DNA from: Lethocerus indicus | Taxonomy: Eukaryota > Arthropoda > Insecta > Hemiptera > Belostomatidae | Assembly: GCA_019843655.1 (NCBI GenBank) | Contig: JACDQD010000009.1 | Span: 4,053,204-4,117,203, forward strand | Reading direction: 5' to 3' | DNA length: 64,000 bases | Part shown: positions 1-10,732 of the stretch, one piece after another | Numbering within the stretch: position 1 is the stretch's first letter | Layout: each line of letters starts with the position of its first letter | Notes under the pieces: generated by a model | Databases searched by the model: none | What the model was told of the DNA's origin: nothing | The model's input: the letters and a program-made list of their open reading frames with translations, nothing else | Position numbers and translations under genes: made by a program

Positions 1-2937
1 TCAGTGTAATATTTTTACCTTTTTTATTTACCCAAAAATTCGTTTGTAAGATATAAGATGAGTAGACTTTAAATATCTAACAACTACCGAATTAATTGAT
101 TTCAATTTCGCACTTCATGTTACTTGATGTTATTTAACAGAAGTAGTGTAAGTGAAATGTTTAGTAATGTATATGATTGGAATGTTGCTACGATTGCTTC
201 TGGTTAACACTTTGTATTATTTCCGCGTAACATAGTTTTGTCAACTCAGCCATCCATTTCTTGGTCTTCCCTATATCGGGGTTACGATTTGGCTTCAAAT
301 TCGGGCGGTACCGCGTGCGTAGTGTGCGTTACCGTGAGACACGGGCTGGATCCCCTTTCCCTTTTTCATTGTTGTAGGAGGGCCAGCGCCCCCTCCCTCG
401 GTTCTTACCCGACCCGAATCCCATTTTCGCTTGTGTCGGGTATTCGGAACAAGCCACTTCGACACTCCCCTCCCGCCAACCCCTAGGATCGCGGGGTACC
501 TGAGATCCTTTGTTGTTTAGCCAAGGGTCCCAACGGCGTGTACCTGCATGTTGCCTAAAATAGAAACGTTCGCAATTTGGCCTCTTAAATTGTTACCTTC
601 GTGCAACGGAAAAATCTGCAATTTCCTGTCCCTTCAGTATAACATTTCATCATATATCTGGTGTCCCAGGATATGTGGCATTTTAATGCAATTGACAAAT
701 CTTATAACAGTGGTCGTGATCTCCCAAACGCATACCAGACATGTTTATAGAAATGTTCGAAATAGCCTGGAGAAAAATAGAATTGTTAGTAAATTCTTAT
801 AGTAAAGCTTGACAGCGGCATTCGACATACTTTGGTTAGATTAGGAAATGCTTTCATAAGTTGAAAGAACCTAAAAAATAATCTTATTTTATGTAGTACA
901 TTTTTACTTGGTATTCCCTTTAATTTTTAAAGAGATTTAATGTTGATTTTTCCCAGATTCATACTGCCTAACTTTGAGCAATAGTACTGACATAATTGTA
1001 GCATAAATAGTATAATATGGTGTAAATTGTCCTTTTGTCCTTTACGTTAAGCAATTTTTTTGAAAGATTAACGCATTAGTTCAAGAGGGCTTTTAAGAGC
1101 TTAAATCGTTGACATTGCCTGTTGAAGGCAATTCCCCTCCTGTGGCTCTTAATTGTCATCTTAGCCGGTCTTCCCTTACCGCGGGACCTCCGGCAGCATT
1201 CGTGTTTGTTACTGATAGCCCATCTTTTCCCATTGTCTTCTTTGTGCTTTTTTCCCTTGGGTTTCAGTATTCAGGTAGGACAAGGCCTTTGTAAAGAAAG
1301 AAGGAGTGTGCCTTAACTCAAGTACACCTTTCCCTAAATTCTCGTTACACGCTGCCGGCTCTTTGAGTGAAAACGATTTAGCGACCGGTGTTTGTTTTCT
1401 ACAACCCTGTTTCTGAGACTAATTATTATATAAAATTACTACAAACTACCTAATTTTGACAGTATGTTGTCTGAATTGCATGGATTATGTGTTAATCACT
1501 TGTCCAATGCCGGACCAATGGATACAATGGCGTTTACTACAAGTTCTAATGGCGACCTTAGCGGTATATTCCAAGAGTAAAGTAGTGATTGCTGCCATCA
1601 CTCTATTATCGTTAATAATGTTCCGTTCCAGTGGAAAACTCCCAAGAAATGTATTAAACCAGTAAGTTGAACACCTTCATTATTTGCCAATACCCGGCTT
1701 CTTGTTCTTTCTAAGGCAAAGTCGATAAGACATCGCTTTACAGGTTAGGGGAGCGGTTACCTGTCCGTGTGGCGTGGAAATCTTTTTCATCCTTCCAACC
1801 CCTTTCCACTTATAAAGCTGTCCATCATAATTAAGGGACCCCATTACGTTCCCATCAATCCTTATCTGGTCTGCCATCAATACCGATTACACTCTCCCGG
1901 ACGGCTCCGGCTGACCCCTTCTCTACGTAGACCGCGGTCCCGTTTTTGCATTAATTTTCATAATTCGTCCCGAAGCCCTGTTCGCAAACATTTCCAGTAA
2001 TGGACAGTTTAGCGGAATGCTGCAGCGACGGCCGGAGCACGTTTTTTCGCCATTCCATGAAATTTTGGAGGGCGTTGTCCCGCATCGACGGTACGGAAAA
2101 TTGGTGCAATTTGTTTCACGAACCGTTTTCTACTTGCACTGTATTTATGAATGATAATTCACTCTCCGTATATTACGCTTGCGATAGTTCGAAACATTGT
2201 GCAAAATCTGAGGAGGCGACTGAATTTCGAACTGTTCTCGATTGCTGTTTTAATTTGTTACAGCGAGATATTCGAGTCATTAAATTGGAAAGACGTTAAA
2301 CAACTATATATTATCCACGACTGCTCTGCATATTTCAAAAGGAAAGTTTCTCTATTGTAGTTGTTTGGGAAAGTCCTATTCAGATCTTAAATCGGCTTCC
2401 GCTTATTGAATTGAAAATAGGTTTCCGTTAGGGGCTGGCCACAGAACTCGGTAAATATGTGCAGTCCTCTAAAAACTTAAATTGCATAAAATTTGAATAA
2501 GTTCATCTGCAGATAGATTTTCAGTTATGTTATTTTTCAGATATAGCTTGTTTTTTTGTTCGGTTTTCTACTTCGACCCAAGAAAAAGTTGCGACAGATT
2601 CTGCTATAGAACTTTCACTCGCTGTTCCATAATTACTTGGGGGAAAGTAAAGTACGGACGTTGGCCGGTTATAAATAGAATGGTATCGTTCCCTGAACCG
2701 GGCGAAATACTTGGGGCTTATCGACTTGCAGATTGTGTTACATCGGGTGACCTTTCGCCGCCGAACATTAGTGTTTGGTGAAGTCCCCCTTCGGTGCGTC
2801 ACTTGCACGGCCCCGTTTTATGCAGTTTCCGTCCCTCCAAGCGGTAAAAATTACCAAAGTTTTGTAATAACAAAGTTTTACTCCACCGGCCTCCAGATTA
2901 TCGGTCACAGATGTCCTCACTTAAAGGGGTGGGCTTG
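1..2937. other. Non-coding stretch, no gene recognised
   Basis: AT-rich DNA with GC- and CpG-richer islets near 290-500, 1110-1240 and 1840-2060. The longest open frame (2000-2299, +, 99 aa) has an unremarkable composition, no signal peptide or domain I recognise, and no convincing splice sites at its edges. I see no RNA gene, strong hairpin or repeat here. Confidence 0.55.
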
Positions 2938-2964
2938 TCTCTCTCTCTCTCTCTCTCTCTCTCT
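2938..2964. repeat. (TC)13 microsatellite
   Basis: An uninterrupted TC dinucleotide run of 27 bp, followed by a short C/T-rich tail. It is the first and shortest of several pyrimidine/purine dinucleotide arrays in the window. Confidence 0.97.
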
Positions 2965-3774
2965 TCCCCTTCTGTTGGGAGCCGCCCACACAACTCTTTC
3001 TTCCACTTCCAAGACCGTAAATGGCTCCTTTAGGACATTGAATTTCTATTCTGCTGGTCTTCCGAACACACTCCTTCCAGACCGCTTCAGGAAATAAAAT
3101 CCAGGCTTATATATCAAGGAAGTTACCTTTAAGCTGTTGATTTCCCGTTGAATGCCGTGATGTTATTATATTTGATTTGTGTTTGTTAGGTAGGTCAGTG
3201 GCTGAATGTTATGTAAATGTTCTTCTTATGTTATGTAAAGAGTAATATCCCAAGATTGGTGTCCAGCTGGACTCCTTTATTACTTTTATCTTGGAAAAAT
3301 TAAGCGTTACAATAATATTTATGTTGTTTAAAAACAATAATATTACTACCTAAGAACTATTAATAGAAATAATGGTAAGTAGAAGAAGTCATACATACAG
3401 TTCAGACGTGGAACTGTAAACGCAACTCGGACTATGAGTTTATTACCGGCAAAGGCGTTTATCAACTGTTATGGCAAATTGGTCCCCGTCCTGAAGGTAG
3501 AGTCCTCCTGAGAATAGGTTTATCGGCAAGGTTGGTTAAGGGTAACAAGTGAGAGATCCCCCGGTGCCTACCCCTAGTGGACCGGACAATTTGAGAGCAT
3601 CCACAATAAAGGGAGTTCGGGTGTAGATGGAAGAGGGGGGGGGGAAGGAGGTTGTCCCCACGAGCTACATACATAAAACATTGAGGATTTTCCCGAGGCG
3701 TTACCCGTGCCAGAGCCAGATGTATTATTCCGTTAGGTTAGCGGCCTTCTAGTGCTAAATAAACCATGCCCGGG
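2965..3774. other. Non-coding stretch, no gene recognised
   Basis: Mixed-composition DNA, AT-rich from about 3110 to 3420. At about 3186 an acceptor-like tract ends in TTAG followed directly by GTAGGT. It resembles a weak recursive splice site, but the pyrimidine tract is broken by G residues and the donor is poor. Nothing else was recognised. Confidence 0.5.
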
Positions 3775-3821
3775 CCCCCGCCCGTATCAATATGCGGAGG
3801 CGGCGGGGGCGGGGGTGGTGG
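3775..3821. other. GC-only hairpin with G-rich arm
   Basis: A C-rich arm (3775-3783) is exactly complementary to a G-rich arm (3807-3815), giving a 9-bp stem made only of G and C with a 23-nt loop. The G-rich side (3799-3821) also has several G runs that could stack as a quadruplex, so the two structures would compete. Confidence 0.6.
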
Positions 3822-5604
3822 TTGTTAGCGCCACCGCGACTCCTATGTGAGGCTTACTAGACACTCGGGGGTAATGGCACTTAGAGGAGAGCACCTCAGC
3901 CGACGACCTGTCTTTACCTCTCGCTCATCCCCCTCTTGTTCTCTATATATCCGACTCCCTCCACTGATCTTTATAGCTATTAGGTCTCCCTCGATATTAC
4001 AGTTTATCGTTCGGTAATATACAGAACGGTCCTACGAATTACGCTAAATATTATTTTTAAGCGGCCGCATATATGTTTAGAATTTTTAGGTTGACACATT
4101 TGAATAAGGTGCAAGAAATATAAAAATTATCCAGCAATACACAAAATATTACAAAGCATAAACGAACTGATAGAACTTCTAGGGAAAATCAAACTAAGTA
4201 TTATTTTAAAATAAATTTGTATTAATCAACCGAATTTATATATTTTATGATTAACAAGTAATATTTCGGTAAGCGGAAGTGTGGAATGAGAAGGACCACA
4301 TCTTTCTTATACCTTTTGTAAGGAACAGTGTTGTTTGCTAGCGAATCGGGGTTTTCCTGTTTTTATATCTGAATTGACAAAAACTGAGCCAGTTCCTTCG
4401 CTTTCTCCATTGTGTCCGGTTGGGTTTTCCCTGGGCGTGAAAACGGCCCCCGCGAACGCTCCCGCTCTCGAAAGTAGGCCGCAGATTTTGCAGGACGATA
4501 CCGGCAGGCCTCAGTTCAGAGCTTGATCCCAGTATTCCGATTTTTAACGTTTTCGACACTTCCGGTTGAAATTTCACCTCGGATCCGACCGGAAAGGCGT
4601 TAAGTCGATAGAGCTTTCTCTGTTTATCGGTCATCATTGTCCCACAGGTCACCGAACTACCGGTGTTCATAAGGAAGTATTAAAGTCATGTGACTTGCTG
4701 TCCTCTCGAGTTTCCATTCGTATAAATGCGAATTTTCAAAGTCATGAAAATATGTAGTAACACCCGTTATCTTTTGTCCAAGGTCTTATTTTTAGGGCGT
4801 TTCATCTGACCCGCGAAGCGTTCCATTTTTGTGCTGTAAACAACCAGAGTGTTTGAACTGCGCATTTCCAATTTCGTTTGGCCCCGTCATTTATCTTCGA
4901 TAATAACTGTATGCGCCCGGTGATTAAAATAGAAAATTGCCGAAACTCTAAGGCAGAATTAGGATCTCTCACATTTTTTTAGACTTTTCTTGTGACCTCG
5001 CTCCTTTATATAGAATCACACTCACGAGAACCCCCAATTGACGACGTCTATAAATATCCCAACCATTTGAAGTATTGTTGAAATGCCGTGAAATATTTCC
5101 TCTTCTTTCCCTCCGCTTCAGGAAGAACACGTTTCAGTTCATTCCTAATATTAGACCCGTGAGTAAGGAATTGTACAGTTATAATTAGAACGTTGCATTC
5201 CTGTGCCAGCTCCCCCAAACTGTAATTTGTAAGAACCTTTTTATTCCGCTGCATCTAATTTTGTGTGCTTAGGAGTGTATTTTGGATAGCTTGTTTACTA
5301 TTTCAATGTTGGATGTAAACGAAATTTATTTTAATTAAAATTGACTATACTTCCCATTCCAGTTTCTACGGGCTTCCTTCCATAAGGAAATCCTTAATGT
5401 TTATATAATAATAGTACTTTGATTTAATCTGCACTCAAATCATACAAATAATTCTCTTCTTGTTTGTTTGGTCCTGAAATTATATGCAACAGTTATTCCC
5501 TCCATCTTCGATAACATTTTGTCTACTGCAATCGGAATATCGGTATATCCCCCCACGTGACAAGACACCAAGATGTTATAATAAACAAACTAAGATCAGG
5601 TTAC
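3822..5604. other. Non-coding stretch, no gene recognised
   Basis: Pyrimidine-rich at about 3900-3965, strongly AT-rich at 4000-4320, then mixed. The open frame on the minus strand at 4338-4670 (110 aa) overlaps a plus-strand frame and has no recognisable motif. No RNA gene or repeat was recognised. Confidence 0.5.
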
Positions 5605-5630
5605 TCTTACCTCCTACTGCAAAAAAGAAA
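5605..5630 (-). other. Abutting splice acceptor and donor (possible 6-nt microexon)
   Basis: Read on the minus strand, a long pyrimidine tract (RC of 5621-5634, nearly all T) ends in GCAG. Six nucleotides follow (TAGGAG, RC of 5611-5616), then a donor-like GTAAGA (RC of 5605-5610). Each signal is good on its own. The arrangement fits a 6-nt microexon or a recursive-splicing intermediate, but could be chance in AT-rich DNA. No flanking exon supports a minus-strand gene. Confidence 0.2.
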
Positions 5631-5790
5631 AAAGAGTATGTACAAGATTTAAAGAAAGTCCAACATGCATAGAATATCACGACCAAGAGTTATCTATTAT
5701 AACTTATTGTATAATTTAGAACGTTATAAGAATGGTCCTATCAACTTGAGGCACAACAACATTTGATTTTTTTTTCATTTATTGTTATAG

Positions 5791-6340
5791 ACACAACTAC
5801 AATTTTTTTAGATTGTATCTAGTGACAGTGCTCTTACTTAACACTCACTCACTGAAATCTCGAAGGAGAAGCCACCCGCTCCTGCCCTTACTCAGGGCGT
5901 AAGGAAATCGCGTGGCCATTTCCGCTTTAGGCGACGCACGGGATTTTCGGGAAGGTGAAGCGAGGAAAGTTGTCGAATTAAGGGATTGGAATGAAGGGAT
6001 AGTTTGGAATGGAAGGATTTATACCGGGAAGCCGCAAATTCTCGAACGGATGGGACTTTTAGGTCATTGTGAATTATTCTGTTAGAGACATATGGTGGGG
6101 CGTTGGTGATTTTTCGAAGGATTATGGATTGCAAGGACTGCAATCCATAATCCATAATCCATTCTAAGTCTATAAGAATTAGACGGCTCGGTGGGTCCCC
6201 ACAGTTCGATTCCGTAGGCCCAGATAGGTTTCAGTACGCAGTTGTCAATTACTAGTTTGTTCGAGAGTGATAGTTTTGATCTGTAGTCGGGGAGTCTTAG
6301 TAATAATTTGTAGCGTCGTTTCGTTTCTGTACGTTTCAGT
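5791..6340 (+). repeat. R1 dispersed repeat, copy 1 (unidentified element)
   Basis: This segment aligns along its length with 51413-51796. Shared blocks include AGTGACAGTG (from about 5820), GCTCCTGCCCTTACT (from about 5878), the stretch around GGGATTTTCG, GATAGTTTGGAA and GGAAGGATTTATA, and the GTCGTTTCG/GTACGTTT blocks near 6315-6338. By eye the core is roughly 80% identical, with small indels and patchier similarity further 3'. The only open frame in it (5892-6155, minus, 87 aa) matches no transposon protein I know. Terminal repeats and target-site duplications are not obvious, so the class is undetermined. Copy 1 carries an extra inverted duplication at 6139-6153. Confidence 0.75.
6119..6153. 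repeat. Perfect 15-bp inverted repeat inside R1 copy 1
   Basis: A 15-nt arm (6119-6133) and its exact reverse complement (6139-6153) are separated by the 5-nt loop AGGAC. Seven bases of the second arm are then repeated directly (about 6154-6160). The R1 copy near 51641 retains the first arm with one change but lacks the second, so the foldback is specific to this copy. Confidence 0.85.
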
Positions 6341-7974
6341 TTCGTATGTGTCCCAGGTACCGCACTCGATTTTCAATAGGAAGTTGGTACCGGTTCAGGA
6401 AAACGGGAGGACAAGTTGCTCTTCTCAAAGTAAAAGTTACGTGAAGACTTTTTTGGCAATTGAACTTAATCCTCCATTTCCTGGACCAACTTTCTATGAG
6501 GTGTTTTTGCAGGGAATGTGATGCTAAGTAAGGATCTGAGTCAATATTTGATTGAAGTTATTTTGTGGAATTGTAGGAAACCTAGGTTAACAGTTCAGAG
6601 TTTGTATCTCTTGCCGGATTGTATAAGAGTCTGAGTAAGTTGGTAACGGCATGCAGCGTTTCCCTATCCCCCCCTCACCCCGTTCGACTAACGGTCTAAG
6701 GAGGCGAGAGCCCGTACGCTCAATAGGAGGAACTGCGATACCGCACGGCCCCCTCTGTTATATTCCCCGCCAGCCCGTTTGGTAGCTGCACAGGGCCGCG
6801 TAAATCATAACTCGGCGGCCCTATTATTTACCGCTAACCCCCCGGTTCTCACAGTACCGAGCGCGGAGTACGGCGACCGCTTTCAAATTGTTTTCGGCCG
6901 TCCTTTTCGCGTCCTCCCGAAGTTTCCAAATTCGCAAAATTTCAATCAATTAGTACTTCGTGCCCTGCCACTGAAAATGCGCATCTCTTCGGAAACGTCC
7001 ATTGCGTAGATGATATGAAAATCGCTATAACAAATGTTGTGCTATACTTAAATCAGAACAAAAAGTTAATGAAACAGTCGCCAGGCAGTCTTGGGAGCTA
7101 AAAAAAACTTTACTAAACTTTAAGATCTGCAAAGGCAAATTGAGTTTTGAATGTAATATTTGTGAATACAATGTTTGTAGATCGTCAATGATTAAATTTT
7201 TATATTCGTCCTTATAAATTATATAAATAATAACGTAATCATTTAGACAATTATTTTTTAGTAATTTACATTTGGGGAACTAGAAAATTCCGTATACTAC
7301 GCATTTGATACTTTGGTATATATGCAAGTATAATTTAATTTTATTCGAGGAGAGATAATCGGATTTGAAGTGTAATTACAGTAAACGTTTAATGGTTTGT
7401 TTTGGTATTAAATCGGTCCAATTACAAGCAAAAAGTCAATTGCGTTACAATTGTGTCCGATATTTCATAAAGGATTGATTACTGATTAATATTTGCATAA
7501 GTTAATATTTTCATTTTACATTGTCTGTCGTTATACCTATATAGTCTTGTAATAATTCGACGATTATGTTTGTTTAATCTCCCGAGGAAAATAATTCATA
7601 TCCGCGCATTCAAACTGTTGTTATTAATCCGTAATTACGACGCTTAATTATATAATTTTTTAATTCGAACTTATCCTATGCTCGAGTGCGGAAGCTTTTC
7701 ATGGAGAAATATTAATGAAAAATGTGTTTTTCCTGAGATTTCAAGAAAACATTGTGTTAACAGAATGTACCTTATATTTAGGACCATAGTCTCTCTTCGC
7801 CTCTTTCTCCTTGTTCACCATTATTATTAATATTTTTAAAAAGTAAGCCCGTGTACAAATAAAACGTACTTTACATAAACGTTATATAAATATGACAATA
7901 TAAAAATTCCTGTTTTTTTAAACCTGCAGTTTCGGTCATTTACAGCGGGTCCCAGTTCGGATGAACTGTACATT
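6341..7974. other. Non-coding stretch, GC islet then AT-rich desert
   Basis: The part at 6267-6521 stays open in one frame but carries no motif. A CpG-rich islet spans about 6650-6900. From about 7015 onward the sequence is very AT-rich with many TAATTA/ATTAAT words and no open frame of note. No RNA gene was seen. Confidence 0.5.
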
Positions 7975-7987
7975 TGACCTTTGACTC
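7975..7987 (-). promoter_or_regulatory. DR1-like nuclear receptor site
   Basis: TGACCT and TGACTC half-sites are separated by one base. On the minus strand this is a direct repeat with 1-bp spacing, one mismatch from the AGGTCA consensus bound by HNF4/RXR(USP)-type receptors. It sits in a small GC-richer block (7925-8050) inside AT-rich DNA. Function is inference; single sites of this kind occur by chance. Confidence 0.3.
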
Positions 7988-8695
7988 GACTCTAAGGTCG
8001 TAAACTAATTATGGCCGCGTCGCCTGGAGATCATCTACTCACGCGTATCCCAGAGGGGCTTTAAGGCCATGTAATGAATAATAAAATGTTATACCTAAAA
8101 CATGTGTAGATGGCGTTCCATGAATTTTAAATGTAATATAAATACTTGTCGTAATTGACTCCGAAGTAGATTGCTCTCAATTATTAACGGCACAATAATG
8201 GGTTTTCATTATTTATTGTACCCCGCTTCTCTAACTACACCTTCGAAAAGATTCCGAAAGTATTTTTGGCTTATAAACAGCACTTTCAGTTTTTTTAAAA
8301 CTAAAAGTTTTATTAATACAATTTGTGTAGAACTTTGACTTAATTCCATTAATCCGAATAAATGGAATGGTTTTTGTGATCATCAAATAATTGTTTTTGA
8401 GGAACCACGTTCCTGTCGATACTTGAAGATTATTATTAATGATAGTAAATATTTTGAATGTTGCGACAAAATATGGTTAGTAATTTTCTTATTATAAAAA
8501 TGGATTTGCCGTTACGCATAGTGTACGAAATAGAGTTTTAGCTTTGATCGAATTGCCGGCGTCTGAGATCATCTCACGGGTTCTATCGGATCATATAAAA
8601 CGATCCGGGTGTAAAGGGCGATGCGGGAGAAATCGCGGTCGTAAAGATTTTGATTTTCCGTTATTGCCAGGTGGGGAAAATTCATGGAGGTCTCT
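7988..8695. other. Non-coding stretch, nothing recognised
   Basis: AT-rich to about 8540, then entering the GC islet that runs to about 9060. No gene, repeat or hairpin of note was seen. Confidence 0.5.
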
Positions 8696-8722
8696 AGGAG
8701 GAGGAGGAGGAGGAGGTGGTGG
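8696..8722. repeat. (AGG)7 trinucleotide repeat
   Basis: Seven uninterrupted AGG units (8696-8716) are followed by two TGG units. The frames that cross it read as poly-Gly, Arg/Arg/Ser-type or poly-Pro low complexity, so they should not be taken as genes. Confidence 0.95.
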
Positions 8723-8847
8723 AGTAGACTGTTTTAAAACAGGAGCCCGAGGGGGAAAGTAGGATTCGGCCCCTAGGAATAAAATGTAAATTCGGTATAA
8801 AGAGAGAAGCATTCTTCTCCCTTCGAGGGGATGGAAGAAGGGTAGTA

Positions 8848-8868
8848 GGGGGTGGGTGGACGGGTGGG
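8848..8868 (+). other. Canonical G-quadruplex motif
   Basis: Four G runs of at least three (8848-8852, 8854-8856, 8862-8864, 8866-8868) have loops of 1, 5 and 1 nt, meeting the G3+N1-7 rule. A run of ten G follows at 8992-9001. It lies in the 8540-9060 GC islet. Confidence 0.7.
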
Positions 8869-9001
8869 CCCGGGAAGTGAACACGCTCTAATGGTATTCG
8901 CTCACTCAATAGTCCCATACTTGTGTGTTCTAAGGAATTCAAATATCCCCCGTTCCTATCAGACTTTGCATTCATTCCCGCCAGCCGTGGAGGGGGGGGG
9001 G

Positions 9002-9380
9002 CGTAGGGGACTCCTGCCCCTCTTCAAATTCAAATATACAATAACCCCGGGGGCCTCCCCACAACCGATTTGCCTTACTTACGCGGTTTCCACGTCATAC
9101 TTCCCTGTTATTGTGAACAATTTCCAGCTGTAGTTTGTTTTTTTCTTATTCCGGAGCTACTACCTTAAACGCCATCGTACATCGGGACGAATGTAGGGCG
9201 ATTTTCACTCGGATGTCCGGCGACTATTGTAAATACTTAATAGTTGCCATTAAATTTTACGATGTCCTTTTTATGTCTATCGAAATACGCGACTTTATAG
9301 AATGTTGTTGCCAATATTTAAATGAATCCTGTGTATGGGTCCGAGGGAGTAACCAATGTTCGATTTGAATTATATTCGAA
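9002..9380. other. Non-coding stretch, nothing recognised
   Basis: An open frame at 9135-9368 (+, 77 aa) has no domain or signal peptide I recognise. The surrounding composition is that of the bulk sequence. Confidence 0.45.
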
Positions 9381-9413
9381 TATCATTGATATTCGATATT
9401 GATATCAATGATA
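9381..9413. repeat. 12-bp perfect hairpin
   Basis: The arm at 9381-9392 is exactly complementary to 9402-9413 around a 9-nt loop. Both arms are AT-rich and built from ATCATTGATAT-type words. A related pair of short palindromes lies at 32434-32483. Confidence 0.75.
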
Positions 9414-9989
9414 CTCATACTTCGCTATCAGAGAGCAACAGTCTTACCGCTTGCCCTTCAGGGTTTTGAGGATTCAAATCTTGGAAATTTAATGAAAATT
9501 ATCTTATGTCCGAAGTGTTACGCCGATTACCACCTCTTAATGATTACAGATTGTCGGCGGTACTGCCCCTTTATCTATGAATAACGTGTCTATAAGTCGC
9601 AGAAAATATTTAGGTCCCGTTCAGTATGATTCCGTGGAGCCCGCGTCATATTTGCAGAGGTGAGACGGCCAAAAACCGTTGTTTATCGTCTTGTTTCGTT
9701 TTATTTCACCGAGTTGGAAACAGTGAGTCATCCAGTCTGCTGGAGATAAGTGCCGGCGATGATAAGTAGATAGTGTATTACGGTTAATTACATCCCGTGA
9801 AACGGAGTAAGTGCTGGTATTTTTTTGAAAATTACAGCATGCTGGATTTAGGAATTTAAGCTTTTCTTTGTAAATTTTTCACAACTAATAGACAAACAAA
9901 AGGCGCTTTAGGTTATTCCGTCTGATACGTAGGCTTCATGGCAAGATAAAAAAATTTATCGTTTTATTAGGGTTGGTACAACCACCGTA
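9414..9989. other. Non-coding stretch, nothing recognised
   Basis: Mixed AT-rich sequence with a 61-aa plus-strand frame (9399-9584) that has no recognisable features. Confidence 0.45.
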
Positions 9990-10136
9990 GATTTCAGTTT
10001 GGTGTTCCGCTAAACCGGTTACGGCTACTCGCAATCTTCAGCAGTAGTACGAGTCACATTGGCACATGGTACCTGTTTGTGGGGCATCCGAAATCGGTCT
10101 AGCGATAGACCGAACCAGCGAGGGGAGACAGAAAAA
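9990..10136. repeat. R2 dispersed repeat, copy A (inverted arrangement)
   Basis: The left part (about 9990-10089) matches the R2 copy at 33980-34130 in the same orientation, including TCTTCAG (10035-10041), the paired GGC/GCC-like arms and the GTCAC..TTGGCAC block. The right part (about 10090-10136) repeats one half of the same element in the opposite orientation (CGGTCTAG..AGACC..ACCAGCGAG..GGAGACAG). So this locus is a head-to-head partial duplication of the element. Such internal inversions are known from twin-priming of LINE-type retrotransposons, though the R2 class is not established. Confidence 0.65.
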
Positions 10137-10709
10137 CAATGCATCTACGAAATTTTATTGTACAACCGTGAACTGCTCTTCTGAAATGGAGGGCCAACAC
10201 TTTTACACCACGTTGCGGAATTTGTATTCCAGTTTCCCTCCACGGACCTCACCGCGCGGCTAACTTGAATAATTATTTCCGTGAACGTACGTCTTGGTTT
10301 GAACCCGGATCGATCCGATTTATTAAAATTGCCGTACGCGGTGAAGATAGAGCTGGCTGGCAGAAGGAGGACAGTGGGGCGTCGACTGGCGGACCCGCCC
10401 TTTGTCCATGTCATAAGTCTCAGTTTGCGATTTTTTCCCTCTTAGTCACGATATAGCTGTGCATGTCCTTCGTGGTTTTACCAGAACAAGATTTGAAGAT
10501 ATGTGGGAGTAAATAAATCGAAATATTTTCTACTGACGCATTTTTTTACGGAGGTGTAAACCTTAACATATTTCATTTTTTTAGGAATCTGCCTTTTCAA
10601 TTTCTCTAGTTTTCTTTTTTTTTAAACCTTAAGCCGCTCAAAATTTTAGGTTATTTAAAAGTTTTGCAATCAATGACGCAATTATTCGTTCGCATATTCC
10701 GTTCTATTG
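10137..10709. other. Non-coding stretch, nothing recognised
   Basis: Opposing short open frames overlap at 10145-10456. Neither shows a motif, and their overlap on both strands argues against coding. Confidence 0.45.
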
Positions 10710-10732
10710 GAAGCCGAGTTCTATTCGGCTTC
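10710..10732. repeat. 8-bp perfect hairpin
   Basis: GAAGCCGA (10710-10717) pairs with TCGGCTTC (10725-10732) around a 7-nt loop; a G-T pair can extend the stem to 9 bp. It is isolated, with no terminator-like U tract. Confidence 0.65.

Noticed and set aside
1464..1580. 38-codon open frame with fairly natural amino-acid composition
   Set aside because: Short, with no conservation evidence, unremarkable start context and only a weak donor-like GTAAAG at its end.
3170..3200. Possible recursive splice site (TTAG|GTAGGT)
   Set aside because: The pyrimidine tract is interrupted by G residues and GTAGGT is a poor donor.
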